Source: QHCA01 sp003244095 | GTDB taxonomy: Bacteria > Actinomycetota > Actinomycetes > Mycobacteriales > QHCA01 | Length of the DNA: 64,000 nucleotides | Direction: 5' to 3' | Assembly (NCBI GenBank): GCA_038329965.1 | Contig: JBBQNN010000014.1 | Coordinates: 4,913 to 68,912 of the forward strand | Shown: piece by piece, positions 1 to 7,390 of the stretch | Layout: the number at the start of each line of letters is the position of its first letter | Numbering within the stretch: the stretch's first letter is position 1 | Notes under the pieces: model-generated | The model's database searches: none | Seen by the model: the letters and a program-made list of their open reading frames with translations, nothing else | Told to the model about the DNA's origin: nothing | Translations under genes and position numbers: made by a program

Positions 1-2
1 CG

Positions 3-560
3 TTCGAGCGGCTGGTCATGGGCCAGATCCACGAGACGGTCGGCGCGCCGGCCGGCGCCGACCTGGTGGGGCACTACCTCTCGGTGCTGGCGGAGAAGAC
101 CGGGTCGCTGATCGCCACGTCGGGCCGGTTCGGCGCGATGTTCGGTGGCGCCGATCCGGCCACCGTCGAAACTCTGACGTCGTACGGCGAGATCATCGGC
201 ATCGCCTTCCAGCTCTCCGACGACCTGCTCGACATCACCTCGGCGGCCACCGAGTCCGGCAAGACGCCCGGCACCGACCTGCGCGAGGGCGTGCCGACCC
301 TGCCGGTGCTGTACGCGCTGGCCGGGGACGACCCGGCCGAGGCCCGGCTGCGCGAGCTCATCGCCGGACCGCTCGACGACGACACCCTGCACGCCGAGGC
401 CCTCGGCCTGCTCCGGCAGTCACCCGCCGTGACGCGGGCCCGCGCCCGGCTGGCGTCCTACGCCGACCAGGCCCGCGACCTGCTCCGGCCGTTGCCCGAG
501 GTGCCGGCCCGCGCCGCCCTGGAGTCCCTGGCGGAGTTCGTCGTCGCCCGTACAGGCTGA
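3..560 (+). CDS. Polyprenyl diphosphate synthase, C-terminal part (cut by window edge)
   Basis: This is the C-terminal part of a trans-polyprenyl diphosphate synthase, which condenses isopentenyl diphosphate onto an allylic primer to make the side chain of menaquinone. The reading frame is open to the first base of the window, so the N-terminal half with the first Asp-rich motif lies outside. The second Asp-rich motif (DDLLD, about bases 220-234) is present, preceded by the typical AFQLSDD context and followed by GKTPGTDLREG, the usual lysine- and glycine-rich stretch. The chain ends normally with TGA. A heptaprenyl/nonaprenyl synthase of the GrcC/HepT type fits. A quinone-chain role suits the nuo genes downstream, but that is inference. 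Confidence 0.88.
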   Translation, partial: FERLVMGQIHETVGAPAGADLVGHYLSVLAEKTGSLIATSGRFGAMFGGADPATVETLTSYGEIIGIAFQLSDDLLDITSAATESGKTPGTDLREGVPTLPVLYALAGDDPAEARLRELIAGPLDDDTLHAEALGLLRQSPAVTRARARLASYADQARDLLRPLPEVPARAALESLAEFVVARTG

Positions 561-566
561 GCCGCT

Positions 567-617
567 CCCCCGTCACCCCGTCACCCCGTCACCCCCGTCC
601 CCCCGTCACCCCCGTCA
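567..617. repeat. Short tandem C-rich repeat
   Basis: Just after the polyprenyl synthase stop, a unit close to CCCCGTCAC is repeated about five to six times with slight variation in length. It is noncoding and could be a replication-slippage tract. No hairpin typical of a terminator is seen in it. Confidence 0.6.
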
Positions 618-688
618 TTTCGACGACTTCCCGGAAGACGCTGCTTTGCCGCGTCTCAAAGTGACGTTTTCCCGGAAGTCGTCGGATG
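617..688. repeat. Dispersed palindromic element, copy A
   Basis: An inverted repeat has perfect 11-base arms, CGACGACTTCC at 621-631 and GGAAGTCGTCG at 674-684, separated by about 42 bases that include TCAAAGTGACG. The same core (CGACTTCC or its complement, next to TCAAAGTGACG) recurs at 36241-36265. Shorter versions lie at 1133-1153 and 9038-9051. All copies are intergenic. Confidence 0.55.
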
Positions 689-777
689 GGGTGGCGGGGT
701 CGGGTGCCGGCTGGCCATCAGCACCTGGCGCCGGGCAGGGCACAGACCCGGGCGTGCGCTGCCGCGCCCAAGCGGGC

Positions 778-1125
778 ATCTGCAGGCCGCCGACCCCTGG
801 CGATATCGAATCGCTGCTCGACGAACACGCCATGCCGATGGCCGTGAGCAAGGCCCTCGCGACGATGGCCATCGTCAAGAAGGCCGGAAAGGCCGGGTGC
901 GGGGACAGCATCCGGGTCTCACCCGTGGCAGGTATCGGCGACGAGATGCCTATCCTGCGCAACCGAGGGACCGGGGGTGCTAACGTGTTCGTCCGCTCCG
1001 GCGGGACGATCGTCGAACTGGACGTCCTCTCCGGGGGTGCCGCGTCGCAGACCGCCATCCCGGGTGGGGATGCGAGGATGACCGCGACGACGAAGGCCGC
1101 GCTCGGCCGGGCGCAGGCGAAGTAG
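778..1125 (+). pseudogene. Remnant of a small secreted/lipoprotein-like gene
   Basis: A coding-like stretch of about 115 codons ends in TAG at 1123-1125. Its C-terminal half (about bases 925-1060) reads GIGDEMPIL...VFVRSGGTIVELDV. That resembles the GIGDEA...LYVRKG...V pattern of DUF3558-type actinobacterial lipoproteins. No signal peptide, lipobox Cys or convincing start with a ribosome binding site is visible, and the frame runs upstream into the palindromic repeat. I read it as the 3' remnant of a gene whose start was lost. The alternative is chance coding in GC-rich DNA. The family guess comes from pattern memory only. Confidence 0.3.
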
Positions 1126-1132
1126 GCAGGCC

Positions 1133-1153
1133 GTGACTTCCCGGAAATCGTCG
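1133..1153. repeat. Dispersed palindromic element, copy B (degenerate)
   Basis: The sequence GTGACTTCCCGGAAATCGTCG shares the CTTCCCGGAA core with copy A. A second weak arm (TCCGGAAAGTCA) follows at 1168-1178. It lies between the gene remnant and the first LolA-like gene. Confidence 0.4.
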
Positions 1154-1258
1154 AACTCAGGTGTTGTCCGGAAAGTCAAGGCCTGTGGCCACTCCCAGCC
1201 ATCCAGACGCAGGGCCGGCAACTTGCCCTATTCCGTCCGGAGGTGCAGCATATGCGCC

Positions 1259-2887
1259 GTGACTCTCACCCATAGTCGTACTCTTCGCTGGTTCGCCCCG
1301 CTCGCGGTCGTCGCCGTCTTGATCGCGGTCGCCGGCGCCAGGGCCTCGCTTGCCGGTGCGGCACCCTCCCTGCCGCACATCTCCGCCACGCAACTGCTCG
1401 CAAAGGTCCAGAACTCCCACGTAGACAAGTTCGCGGGCGTTGTGGAGACGAGCAGTTCCGTCAGCCTGCCCGCGCTGCCCAAGACGGCCCTGCCCAAGGG
1501 TGTCGTGCCCGATGCGGGTGTCGCCAAGGGCCTGCTGTCGGGCAAGCACACCGTGGCTCTCTTCGCCGATGGACCCAACCGCCAGCGCGTGGACATACTC
1601 GACGCGATGGCCAAGAGCACGTACGTGCACAACATGCAAGACGTGTGGATGTGGTCCAGCCTGACCAACCAGGCCGTGCACTCCAAGCTGCCGGCAACGC
1701 CCAAGGTGCCGGTCGGGCAGATCGACGCCCTCGCCGGTACGCCGCAGGCGCTCGCCGCCCAACTGCTCAAGGCGGCCACCCCAGCCACCACGCTCCTCAG
1801 CGTCGGCCCCGCTTCCACGGTTGCCGGCCGGACGACGTTCGTGCTGAAGCTCGCCCCCAAGGCTGCCAACAGCCTGATCGGGCAGGTCACCATATTCGTC
1901 GATGCGGCCAACTTCATGCCGCTGCGCACCACGTTGACCGCCAAGGGTCAGGCCAAGCCGCTGGTGGATGCCGGTTTCATCTCGATCAAGCTCGGCTCTC
2001 CGGCCGCCGTCGTCTTCAAGTTCAAGGTCCCCAAGGGCGCCCAGGTGCTCGAGGTGCCGGCTGCGGGTCTGCCTGGCGTGCCGGGTGTCCCCAGCCTGCC
2101 GAAGCTGCCCGGTGTCCCCAGCCTGCCGGGCGTCCCCGGCTTGCCGAACCTGCCGAGCGTCCCCGGTCTCCCGGGTCTGCCCGGCCTGCCTGGTCTGCCT
2201 GGCCTACCGGGCGTGCCCGGTCTCCCAGGTGGCCTGCTCGGTACCCTGCCGATCGGCATGATCGGCGCGCTGCCGGGAGCGCTGCCTGTGGGTGCACTGC
2301 GGCAGGGCCTCGTGCCGAAGGGTCTCGTGCCGGCGAGTGTCGTGCCCAAGGGCCTGATGCCGCAGGGCCTCGTGCCGGCGAGTGTCGTGCCGAAGGGCCT
2401 GATGCCGAAGGGTCTCGTGCCGGCGGGTGTCGTACCCAAGGGCGTCGTGCCGCAGCAAGTAGTCCCGGGCGGCATCATCCCGCAGGGCATCATCCCGCAG
2501 AGCGTCGTTCCCAACGGCGTCGTGCCCCAGGGTGTCCTGCCCAAGGGTGCCGCCAAGCAGGGCGCCGGACTGCTCCCGCTGGACCCGACCAAATCCCTGC
2601 CGATCAACACGGCGGTGCTGCCTGACGCGCAGTCGGCGTTCGGCGTGATCGGCACCGGCTGGAGCGCAGTGTCCGAGCTACGCGGCTTCGCGCCGGCCGG
2701 CGCCGACAAGCAGCTGCAGGCGCTGCTGGCCGGTGCGCCCATGGTGAGCGGTGCCTTCGGCACCGGTCGGGTCCTCGCGACGCAGCTGTTCAGCTTCCTG
2801 TTCACCAAGGACGGCGGGGTGTTCGTCGGTGCCCTCACCCCGAAGGGCCTGCTCGACATGGTCGGCCAGGGCGGTCACGGCTTCTAG
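1259..2887 (+). CDS. LolA-like exported protein with collagen-like proline repeat insert
   Basis: This is an exported protein of about 542 residues with a clear N-terminal signal (Arg-Trp, then FAPLAVVAVLIAVAGARA). The GTG at 1259 is chosen because the following residues (VTL, the signal, then LAGAAPSLP) align with the start of the paralogue directly downstream. A GGAGG lies at 1239-1243, somewhat far away. The N-terminal 280 residues and the C-terminal 100 match the paralogue and resemble the LolA/RseB/LppX lipid- or lipoprotein-binding fold (family assignment is inference). Between them lies an insert of about 160 residues: first Pro-Gly-Leu/Val triplets (bases 2068-2240), then VVPKGLVP-type octads (2310-2547). 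The paralogue has almost no such insert. An ABC exporter follows, suggesting a role in moving an envelope component. Confidence 0.75.
   Translation: MTLTHSRTLRWFAPLAVVAVLIAVAGARASLAGAAPSLPHISATQLLAKVQNSHVDKFAGVVETSSSVSLPALPKTALPKGVVPDAGVAKGLLSGKHTVALFADGPNRQRVDILDAMAKSTYVHNMQDVWMWSSLTNQAVHSKLPATPKVPVGQIDALAGTPQALAAQLLKAATPATTLLSVGPASTVAGRTTFVLKLAPKAANSLIGQVTIFVDAANFMPLRTTLTAKGQAKPLVDAGFISIKLGSPAAVVFKFKVPKGAQVLEVPAAGLPGVPGVPSLPKLPGVPSLPGVPGLPNLPSVPGLPGLPGLPGLPGLPGVPGLPGGLLGTLPIGMIGALPGALPVGALRQGLVPKGLVPASVVPKGLMPQGLVPASVVPKGLMPKGLVPAGVVPKGVVPQQVVPGGIIPQGIIPQSVVPNGVVPQGVLPKGAAKQGAGLLPLDPTKSLPINTAVLPDAQSAFGVIGTGWSAVSELRGFAPAGADKQLQALLAGAPMVSGAFGTGRVLATQLFSFLFTKDGGVFVGALTPKGLLDMVGQGGHGF
2068..2547 (+). 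repeat. Coding repeat: PGLP/PGVP triplets then VPKGLVP octads
   Basis: Within the preceding gene, two repeat types follow each other. The first is a collagen-like run of PGxP triplets. The second is an approximately 24-base unit encoding VPxGLVPxSV variants, repeated about eight to ten times with near-identical DNA (GTGCCGAAGGGTCTCGTGCC). Near-identity at the DNA level suggests recent expansion by slippage or recombination. Confidence 0.8.
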
Positions 2888-2989
2888 AACGACAGCTCAA
2901 GTCACCACCCCAGCTTCCCTTCGCCGGGAATCCCCACAGGGTCCGCACATGCGGAACTTGCGGGAAGGCAGGCCGAAGCGGACGCTGGG

Positions 2990-4141
2990 GTGGTGACTTT
3001 ACTGCGCCAGAGCTCCCGAGCCCGTTGGATCGTTCCCGTCATGGTCGTGGCCGTGCTGGCCGCCGTTGCCGTCGGCCGGGCCACCCTCGCCGGTGCCGCA
3101 CCCTCGCTGCCCAAGCTCTCGGCCGCCCAGTTGCTGGCCAAGGTGGCCCAGGCCAGGGTCGACACGCTGTCCGGCACGGTCAAGAGCAGCACCGACCTGG
3201 GCCTTCCGACCTTCGCGATTGCCGGTGACGGCCTGAGCCCGCAGGCCCTGCTCAGCGGTAACCACACCCTGCGGATCTACCTCGACGGCTCCGACCGGCA
3301 GCGGGTCGACCTGCTGGGCACGTTGGCCGGCAGCACCGTCGTGCACAACGGACGCAATCTGTGGTCGTGGTCCAGCTCCACCAACGATGCCACCCACGCC
3401 GTGTTGCCGGCCCGTCCGGCACCCTCCGCCAAGGACTCCGTCGCCAAGCAGCCGGACGCCAAGCACCTGCCGGACGCCACGCCCCAGGCGATGGCCCAGC
3501 GGCTGCTGGCCACCGTCGGCCCCACCACGAAGGTCAGCGTTGCCAACAACGCGTCGGTGGCCGGCCGGTCCGCGTACACCCTGCGGCTGGCACCCAAGAC
3601 GACCGACAGCCTGGTCCAGCAGGCCGACCTGTACGTCGACTCGGCCACCGGCCTGCCGTTGCGCGTGACGGTGCTGGCCCGGGGCGCGAGCCACCCGGCG
3701 ATCGACATCGGCTTCTCCTCGATCAGCCTGGCCAAGCCGGCCGCCCATCTGTTCACGTTCACCCCACCCAAGGGGGCCACGGTCAAGGAGGGCTCGCTGC
3801 CGCAGTTGCTCGGACTGGTCGGTCGCCACGCCGCCGACGGCGCCGGTACGGTCCACGCGAAGCCGCACAACCTGGCGCCGGCCGCCAAGGGTCAGGCGCC
3901 CCAGGTGCTCGGCAGCGGCTGGGCCAGCGTGGTCGAGATCCGCGGCCTGCCCACCGGCGTTCTCGGCGACAAGCGCGTGCTGACGCTCCTTTCGGGCACC
4001 CGCACGGTCACCGGCAAGTTCGGCACCGGCCACATCCTGACCACTGCCCTCCTGACGGCCCTGATCACCGACGACGGCAAGGTCTTCATCGGCGCGGTCA
4101 CCCCCGCAGCTCTCGTACGTACGGCGAACACCGCCAGGTGA
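2990..4141 (+). CDS. LolA-like exported protein (paralogue of the preceding gene)
   Basis: This is an exported protein of 383 residues, starting with GTG at 2990 (a second in-frame GTG follows at once). A signal segment (IVPVMVVAVLAAVAVGRATLAGA) is followed by a domain that matches the upstream protein nearly throughout: SAAQLLAKV, a Leu-SGNHTL segment, DRQRVDLL, VVHNGRNLWSWSS, and at the C-terminus LGSGWASVVEI...GKFGTGHILTTAL. This pattern, a beta-rich domain after a signal peptide with a YVDSATGLPLRV segment, resembles the LolA/LppX/RseB superfamily. It overlaps the ABC ATPase gene by four bases (GTGA), so the two are probably translated together. The lipid or lipoprotein ligand is unknown. 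Confidence 0.8.
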   Translation: MVTLLRQSSRARWIVPVMVVAVLAAVAVGRATLAGAAPSLPKLSAAQLLAKVAQARVDTLSGTVKSSTDLGLPTFAIAGDGLSPQALLSGNHTLRIYLDGSDRQRVDLLGTLAGSTVVHNGRNLWSWSSSTNDATHAVLPARPAPSAKDSVAKQPDAKHLPDATPQAMAQRLLATVGPTTKVSVANNASVAGRSAYTLRLAPKTTDSLVQQADLYVDSATGLPLRVTVLARGASHPAIDIGFSSISLAKPAAHLFTFTPPKGATVKEGSLPQLLGLVGRHAADGAGTVHAKPHNLAPAAKGQAPQVLGSGWASVVEIRGLPTGVLGDKRVLTLLSGTRTVTGKFGTGHILTTALLTALITDDGKVFIGAVTPAALVRTANTAR

Positions 4142-5082
4142 CCGACGCGGTCGTCACCCGCGGTCTCACGAAGCGGTTCCGCGGAGGGCAGGTCGCGGTC
4201 GCCGATCTCGACCTCGACGTGCCCCAGGGCAGTGTTTTCGGCTTCCTGGGTCCCAACGGGAGTGGCAAGACCACGACGATCCGGATGCTGCTGGGGCTGG
4301 CCGCACCGACCGCCGGTCACGTACATCTGCTCGGCGAGGCCATGCCCCGCGGGTCGGCCGCCGCGTTGCCACGGGTGGGTGCGCTGATCGAGGGGCCGGC
4401 CTGCTACCCGTTCCTGTCCGGCGAGGCCAACCTGGTCCGCCTCGACATGGCCGACCGGACCGCCGATCCCCGGACGCGGGGAGCGCGGGTCGACAGTGCG
4501 CTGGAGCGGGTCGGGCTGCTGGCCGCTCGCCGCAAGCGGTACAAGGCCTACTCCCTCGGCATGCGGCAACGCCTCGGGCTGGCCGCCGCGCTGTTGCGGC
4601 CCCGCGACCTGCTGGTGCTCGACGAGCCGACCAACGGCCTCGATCCCCAGGGCACCCGGGAGATCCGCGCGCTGATCCGCAACGTCGCCGACGAGGGCGC
4701 CACGGTCTTCCTCTCCAGCCACCTGCTGGCCGAGGTCGAGCAGGTCTGTACGCACGCCGCCGTGCTGTCCCACGGCCGGCTGGTCGCCAACGGCACCGTG
4801 GACAGCCTGCGAGCGTCGGCCGCCGGCCACCTCGTCGTCAGCACTCCCGACACCGACCTGGCGGTCGCGACGCTGCGCCGCCTGGGCATCGCCGAGGTCA
4901 GCACCCAGGTCACCGCCCAGGGGGAGCAGGTGAGCGGCCTCGCCGATTCCGTACTCCCCGAAGTCGCGTGCGCGGCGCTGGTCACCGACGGGGTACGCGT
5001 CCGCTCGCTGGCCGTGCAACGGCCGTCGCTGGAAGAGGCATTCGTGGCGCTGACCGGTGAGGGCTTCGATGTCGCTGAATAG
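4138..5082 (+). CDS. ABC transporter ATP-binding protein (ABC-2 type)
   Basis: This is a 314-residue ATPase that powers the membrane permease encoded next. It has Walker A GPNGSGKTT, the Q-loop region, a signature segment SLGMRQRL (a variant of LSGGQ), Walker B LLVLDEPTNGLD, and the switch His in FLSSHLLAEVEQV. After the ATPase core there is a C-terminal extension of about 90 residues, as is usual for the CcmA/NatA-type exporters that pair with ABC-2 permeases. Start and stop overlaps with both neighbours indicate one operon with the LolA-like genes. The substrate cannot be read from the sequence. An envelope lipid or lipoprotein is a guess from the context. Confidence 0.93.
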   Translation: MTDAVVTRGLTKRFRGGQVAVADLDLDVPQGSVFGFLGPNGSGKTTTIRMLLGLAAPTAGHVHLLGEAMPRGSAAALPRVGALIEGPACYPFLSGEANLVRLDMADRTADPRTRGARVDSALERVGLLAARRKRYKAYSLGMRQRLGLAAALLRPRDLLVLDEPTNGLDPQGTREIRALIRNVADEGATVFLSSHLLAEVEQVCTHAAVLSHGRLVANGTVDSLRASAAGHLVVSTPDTDLAVATLRRLGIAEVSTQVTAQGEQVSGLADSVLPEVACAALVTDGVRVRSLAVQRPSLEEAFVALTGEGFDVAE

Positions 5083-6004
5083 GTCGCCGGCCAAGCCGCC
5101 GGCCGAGCCGCCGGCCGAGCCGCCGGCCAAGTCGCCGGCCGAGAGGCCGGCCGAGTCGTCGGTCGAATCGCCGGCTGAGGCCACCACCAACCGCACCGGC
5201 CTGCTGCGCTCGGAGCTGCGCACGCTGTTCCGCCGACTTCGCACCCTGATGATGCTGGCCGTGCTCGCCGGGGTGCCCATCCTGCTGGCCTGGGCGGTCA
5301 AGGCGTTCAGTGGGCCGAGCGGCCCGCAGGACGGGCCGCCGTTCCTCTACCAGGTCACCTCCAACGGCCTGTTCGTGTCCCTGACGGCGCTGGTCGTGAC
5401 GCTGCCGTTGTTCCTGCCGCTCGCGGTGGGTGTCGTGGCAGGGGACAGCGTGGCCGGCGAGGCCAGCCAGGGCACGCTGCGTTACCTGCTCGTGGTGCCG
5501 ACGGGCCGCACCCGGCTGCTCGCGGTCAAGCTCGCGACGGTGGTCATCTTCGGCGTCGTGGCGGCGTTCACAGTGGCGCTGGTCGGCATGGCGATCGGCG
5601 CGCTCCTGTTCGAGGTCGGGCCGGTGACCCTGCTCTCTGGCGACACGATCGGCAGCGGTGCGGCCCTCGGCCGGGCACTGCTGGTCGCGGCGTACGTCGG
5701 CGTCTCGCTGGCCGGCCTCGGGGCGGTCGGCGTCTTCGTCTCGACGATCACCGACGTGCCCATCGCCGCCATGGCGACCACCGTCACCCTCGCCATCGCC
5801 AGCGAGATCGTGGATGCCATCCCGCAGTTGCACGCGGTCCACCCGTGGCTGCTGAGCCACTACTGGCTGGCGTTCGGTGACCTGCTGCGCGAGCCGATGT
5901 ACACCGCGCAGATCGCCAGGGGCCTGTGGCTGCAACTCGGCTATCTGGTGGTGTTCGGGGCGCTGGCGTGGGCCAGATTCACCACCCGGGACATCCTCTC
6001 CTAA
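5069..6004 (+). CDS. ABC-2 type transporter permease with PAEP-repeat N-terminus
   Basis: This is a 311-residue membrane protein, with ATG at 5069 inside the end of the ATPase gene (14-base overlap). Its first 45 residues are a low-complexity Pro-Ala-Glu-Lys run built from a 12-base unit close to CCGGCCGAGCCG (bases 5085-5180). About six hydrophobic segments follow. The first begins at LRTLMMLAVLAGVPILLAWAV. The segment GEASQGTLRYLLVVP is the typical motif of ABC-2 permeases, and the pattern TRLLAVKLATVVIFGV follows it. The partner is the ATPase upstream. The N-terminal repeat lies on the cytoplasmic side if the usual topology holds; its role is unknown. Confidence 0.88.
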   Translation: MSLNRSPAKPPAEPPAEPPAKSPAERPAESSVESPAEATTNRTGLLRSELRTLFRRLRTLMMLAVLAGVPILLAWAVKAFSGPSGPQDGPPFLYQVTSNGLFVSLTALVVTLPLFLPLAVGVVAGDSVAGEASQGTLRYLLVVPTGRTRLLAVKLATVVIFGVVAAFTVALVGMAIGALLFEVGPVTLLSGDTIGSGAALGRALLVAAYVGVSLAGLGAVGVFVSTITDVPIAAMATTVTLAIASEIVDAIPQLHAVHPWLLSHYWLAFGDLLREPMYTAQIARGLWLQLGYLVVFGALAWARFTTRDILS

Positions 6005-6041
6005 TAGCTGACATCGCGTTACCTCTGGTCAGGCGCTTGGA

Positions 6042-6764
6042 CTACGGTACGAAGCCTGAGCGACCTGGCCGGGGTGGCCGGGCGCCCCCTCCGAATAGCA
6101 GCGGGATCGCCGTCACCACCCCGGCGGAGGCGAGCAGGCCCATGTGCCCCGCACCGGAATGCGCGAACGTGCCGCCCCCGATGAAGAGCAGGTACGCCAG
6201 GGCCGGTACGAACAAGGCCGCGGTCTCGACCGTGAGGCCCTGGACGGCGTCCATCGAGATCACCTTCTTGATCAGGCCGTAGGTACCGAAGGAGAAGGCC
6301 AGGATGAGGGCGATCCAGGGCACCCGGCCGTAGTCGAGGGCCAGGACGAGCACCGCCACCGCGCCGATCGCCAGCGCCCCCCACTGCACCGCCCGCAGCC
6401 GCTCCTGGAGCACGACGACCCCGAGGAGCACGGTCACCAGCGGGTTGATGAAGTAGCCCAGTGACGTCTCCACGATCTGTCCGGAGTTGACCCCGTAGAT
6501 GTAGGTGGCCCAGTTGACGCCGATCAGGACGGCGGCGGCGGCCAGCAGCGCGAGGCGGCGCGGTTGCCGCACGATCGCCCCGATCCACCGCCAACGCCGC
6601 TGGACCGCGAGAATCACGACCACCACGACCAGCGACCACACGATGCGATGGGCCAGGATCTCCACCGCGTTCGCCGGTTTGAGCAGCGGCCAGAACAGCG
6701 GGAACAGGCCCCAGAGCAGGTAGGCGGTCGCGCCGTAGGCCAGCCCCCTTCGCGACGACGTCAC
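6042..6764 (-). CDS. rarD: RarD/EamA family permease, C-terminally truncated
   Basis: This is a membrane protein of the RarD branch of the EamA drug/metabolite transporter superfamily, starting with GTG at 6764. The N-terminus is typical (GLAYGATAYLLWGLFPLFWPLL, then EILAHRIVWS, NWATYIYGVN, SLGYFINPL, LGVVVLQERL, FGTYGLIKK). RarD proteins usually have about 300 residues and ten membrane segments. This one keeps about 215 family-like residues, then leaves the family after VTAIPLLFGG into an Arg-Pro-rich tail and stops at about residue 240. The final helices are therefore missing. A frameshift or deletion near base 6105 is likely and the product may be inactive. It converges on the ABC permease gene with only 37 bases between. 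Confidence 0.75.
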   Translation of the reverse strand: MTSSRRGLAYGATAYLLWGLFPLFWPLLKPANAVEILAHRIVWSLVVVVVILAVQRRWRWIGAIVRQPRRLALLAAAAVLIGVNWATYIYGVNSGQIVETSLGYFINPLVTVLLGVVVLQERLRAVQWGALAIGAVAVLVLALDYGRVPWIALILAFSFGTYGLIKKVISMDAVQGLTVETAALFVPALAYLLFIGGGTFAHSGAGHMGLLASAGVVTAIPLLFGGGARPPRPGRSGFVP

Positions 6765-6834
6765 TCTGCGTCAACCTCTGCCCGGCTCGAAGATGTTCCC
6801 GGGTAGGTGGTCTCATATCCGGTACGTGGATGGG

Positions 6835-6862
6835 TGAACCCCTGCGTACCCGCAATCGTGTG
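6835..6862 (+). promoter_or_regulatory. Candidate SigL-type promoter upstream of sigL
   Basis: The sequence TGAACC (6835-6840), a 16-base spacer and CGTGTG (6857-6862) match the form reported for mycobacterial SigL promoters (TGAACC, 16-18 bases, CGTgt). It lies 18 bases before the sigma factor start, as expected for autoregulation. The match is by eye. Confidence 0.55.
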
Positions 6863-6880
6863 TAGGGCAGGAGGTGAGCC

Positions 6881-7390
6881 TTGTCGACAGCTGAGCCCGA
6901 GTTGATGCGCGCCCTGCACGATCAGCACGCCGCTGCGGTGTGGTCGTACGTGCTCCGACTGACCTCCGGTGACCGGGCCCGCGCGCAGGACGTGCTGCAG
7001 GAGACGCTCCTGCGCGCCTGGCGCCATCCCGAGGTCATGCAGCCCGAGCGCGGGTCGGCGCGGGCCTGGTTGTTCACCACGGCGCGGCACATCGTGATCG
7101 ACGAGTGGCGGGCCCGCTCCGCGCGGCCGGAGCTGCTCACCGACAGCGTGCCGGATCGGGCCACCTCCGACGGTGTCGACGAGGCGATGCAGTCCTGGCT
7201 GGTGGCCGAGGCACTCGACCGGCTCAGCCCCGAGCACCGGGGGGTCCTGGTCGAGTGCTTCTATCGTGGCCATACCGTCGCCGAGGCCGCGGAACTCATC
7301 GGGGTGCCGCCGGGCACGGTCAAGTCCCGCACGCACTACGCCTTGCGTGCCTTGCGCCTGGTTCTGCAGGAGATGGGGGTGACCCAGTGA
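6881..7390 (+). CDS. sigL: ECF RNA polymerase sigma factor, SigL type
   Basis: This is a 169-residue extracytoplasmic-function sigma factor. Region 2 runs from ELMRALHDQHAAAVWSYVLRLT through DVLQETLLRAWRHPEV and ARAWLFTTARHIVIDEWRAR. Region 4 runs from LDRLSPEHRGVLVECFYRG through the helix-turn-helix VAEAAELIGVPPGTVKSRTHYALRALR. The start (ALMRAL...LRLT) and end (LRLVLQEMGVTQ) closely resemble M. tuberculosis SigL. The TTG at 6881 is chosen for its strong AGGAGG at 6868-6873. The gene overlaps its anti-sigma factor gene (GTGA), so the two are co-translated. In mycobacteria SigL controls exported and membrane proteins. Its targets here are unknown. Confidence 0.9.
   Translation: MSTAEPELMRALHDQHAAAVWSYVLRLTSGDRARAQDVLQETLLRAWRHPEVMQPERGSARAWLFTTARHIVIDEWRARSARPELLTDSVPDRATSDGVDEAMQSWLVAEALDRLSPEHRGVLVECFYRGHTVAEAAELIGVPPGTVKSRTHYALRALRLVLQEMGVTQ

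Noticed and set aside
2068..2547. Regular repeats that could be taken for a CRISPR array
   Set aside because: The units are 9 or about 24 bases, in frame, without unique spacers, and encode Pro-rich protein. No cas genes are present.
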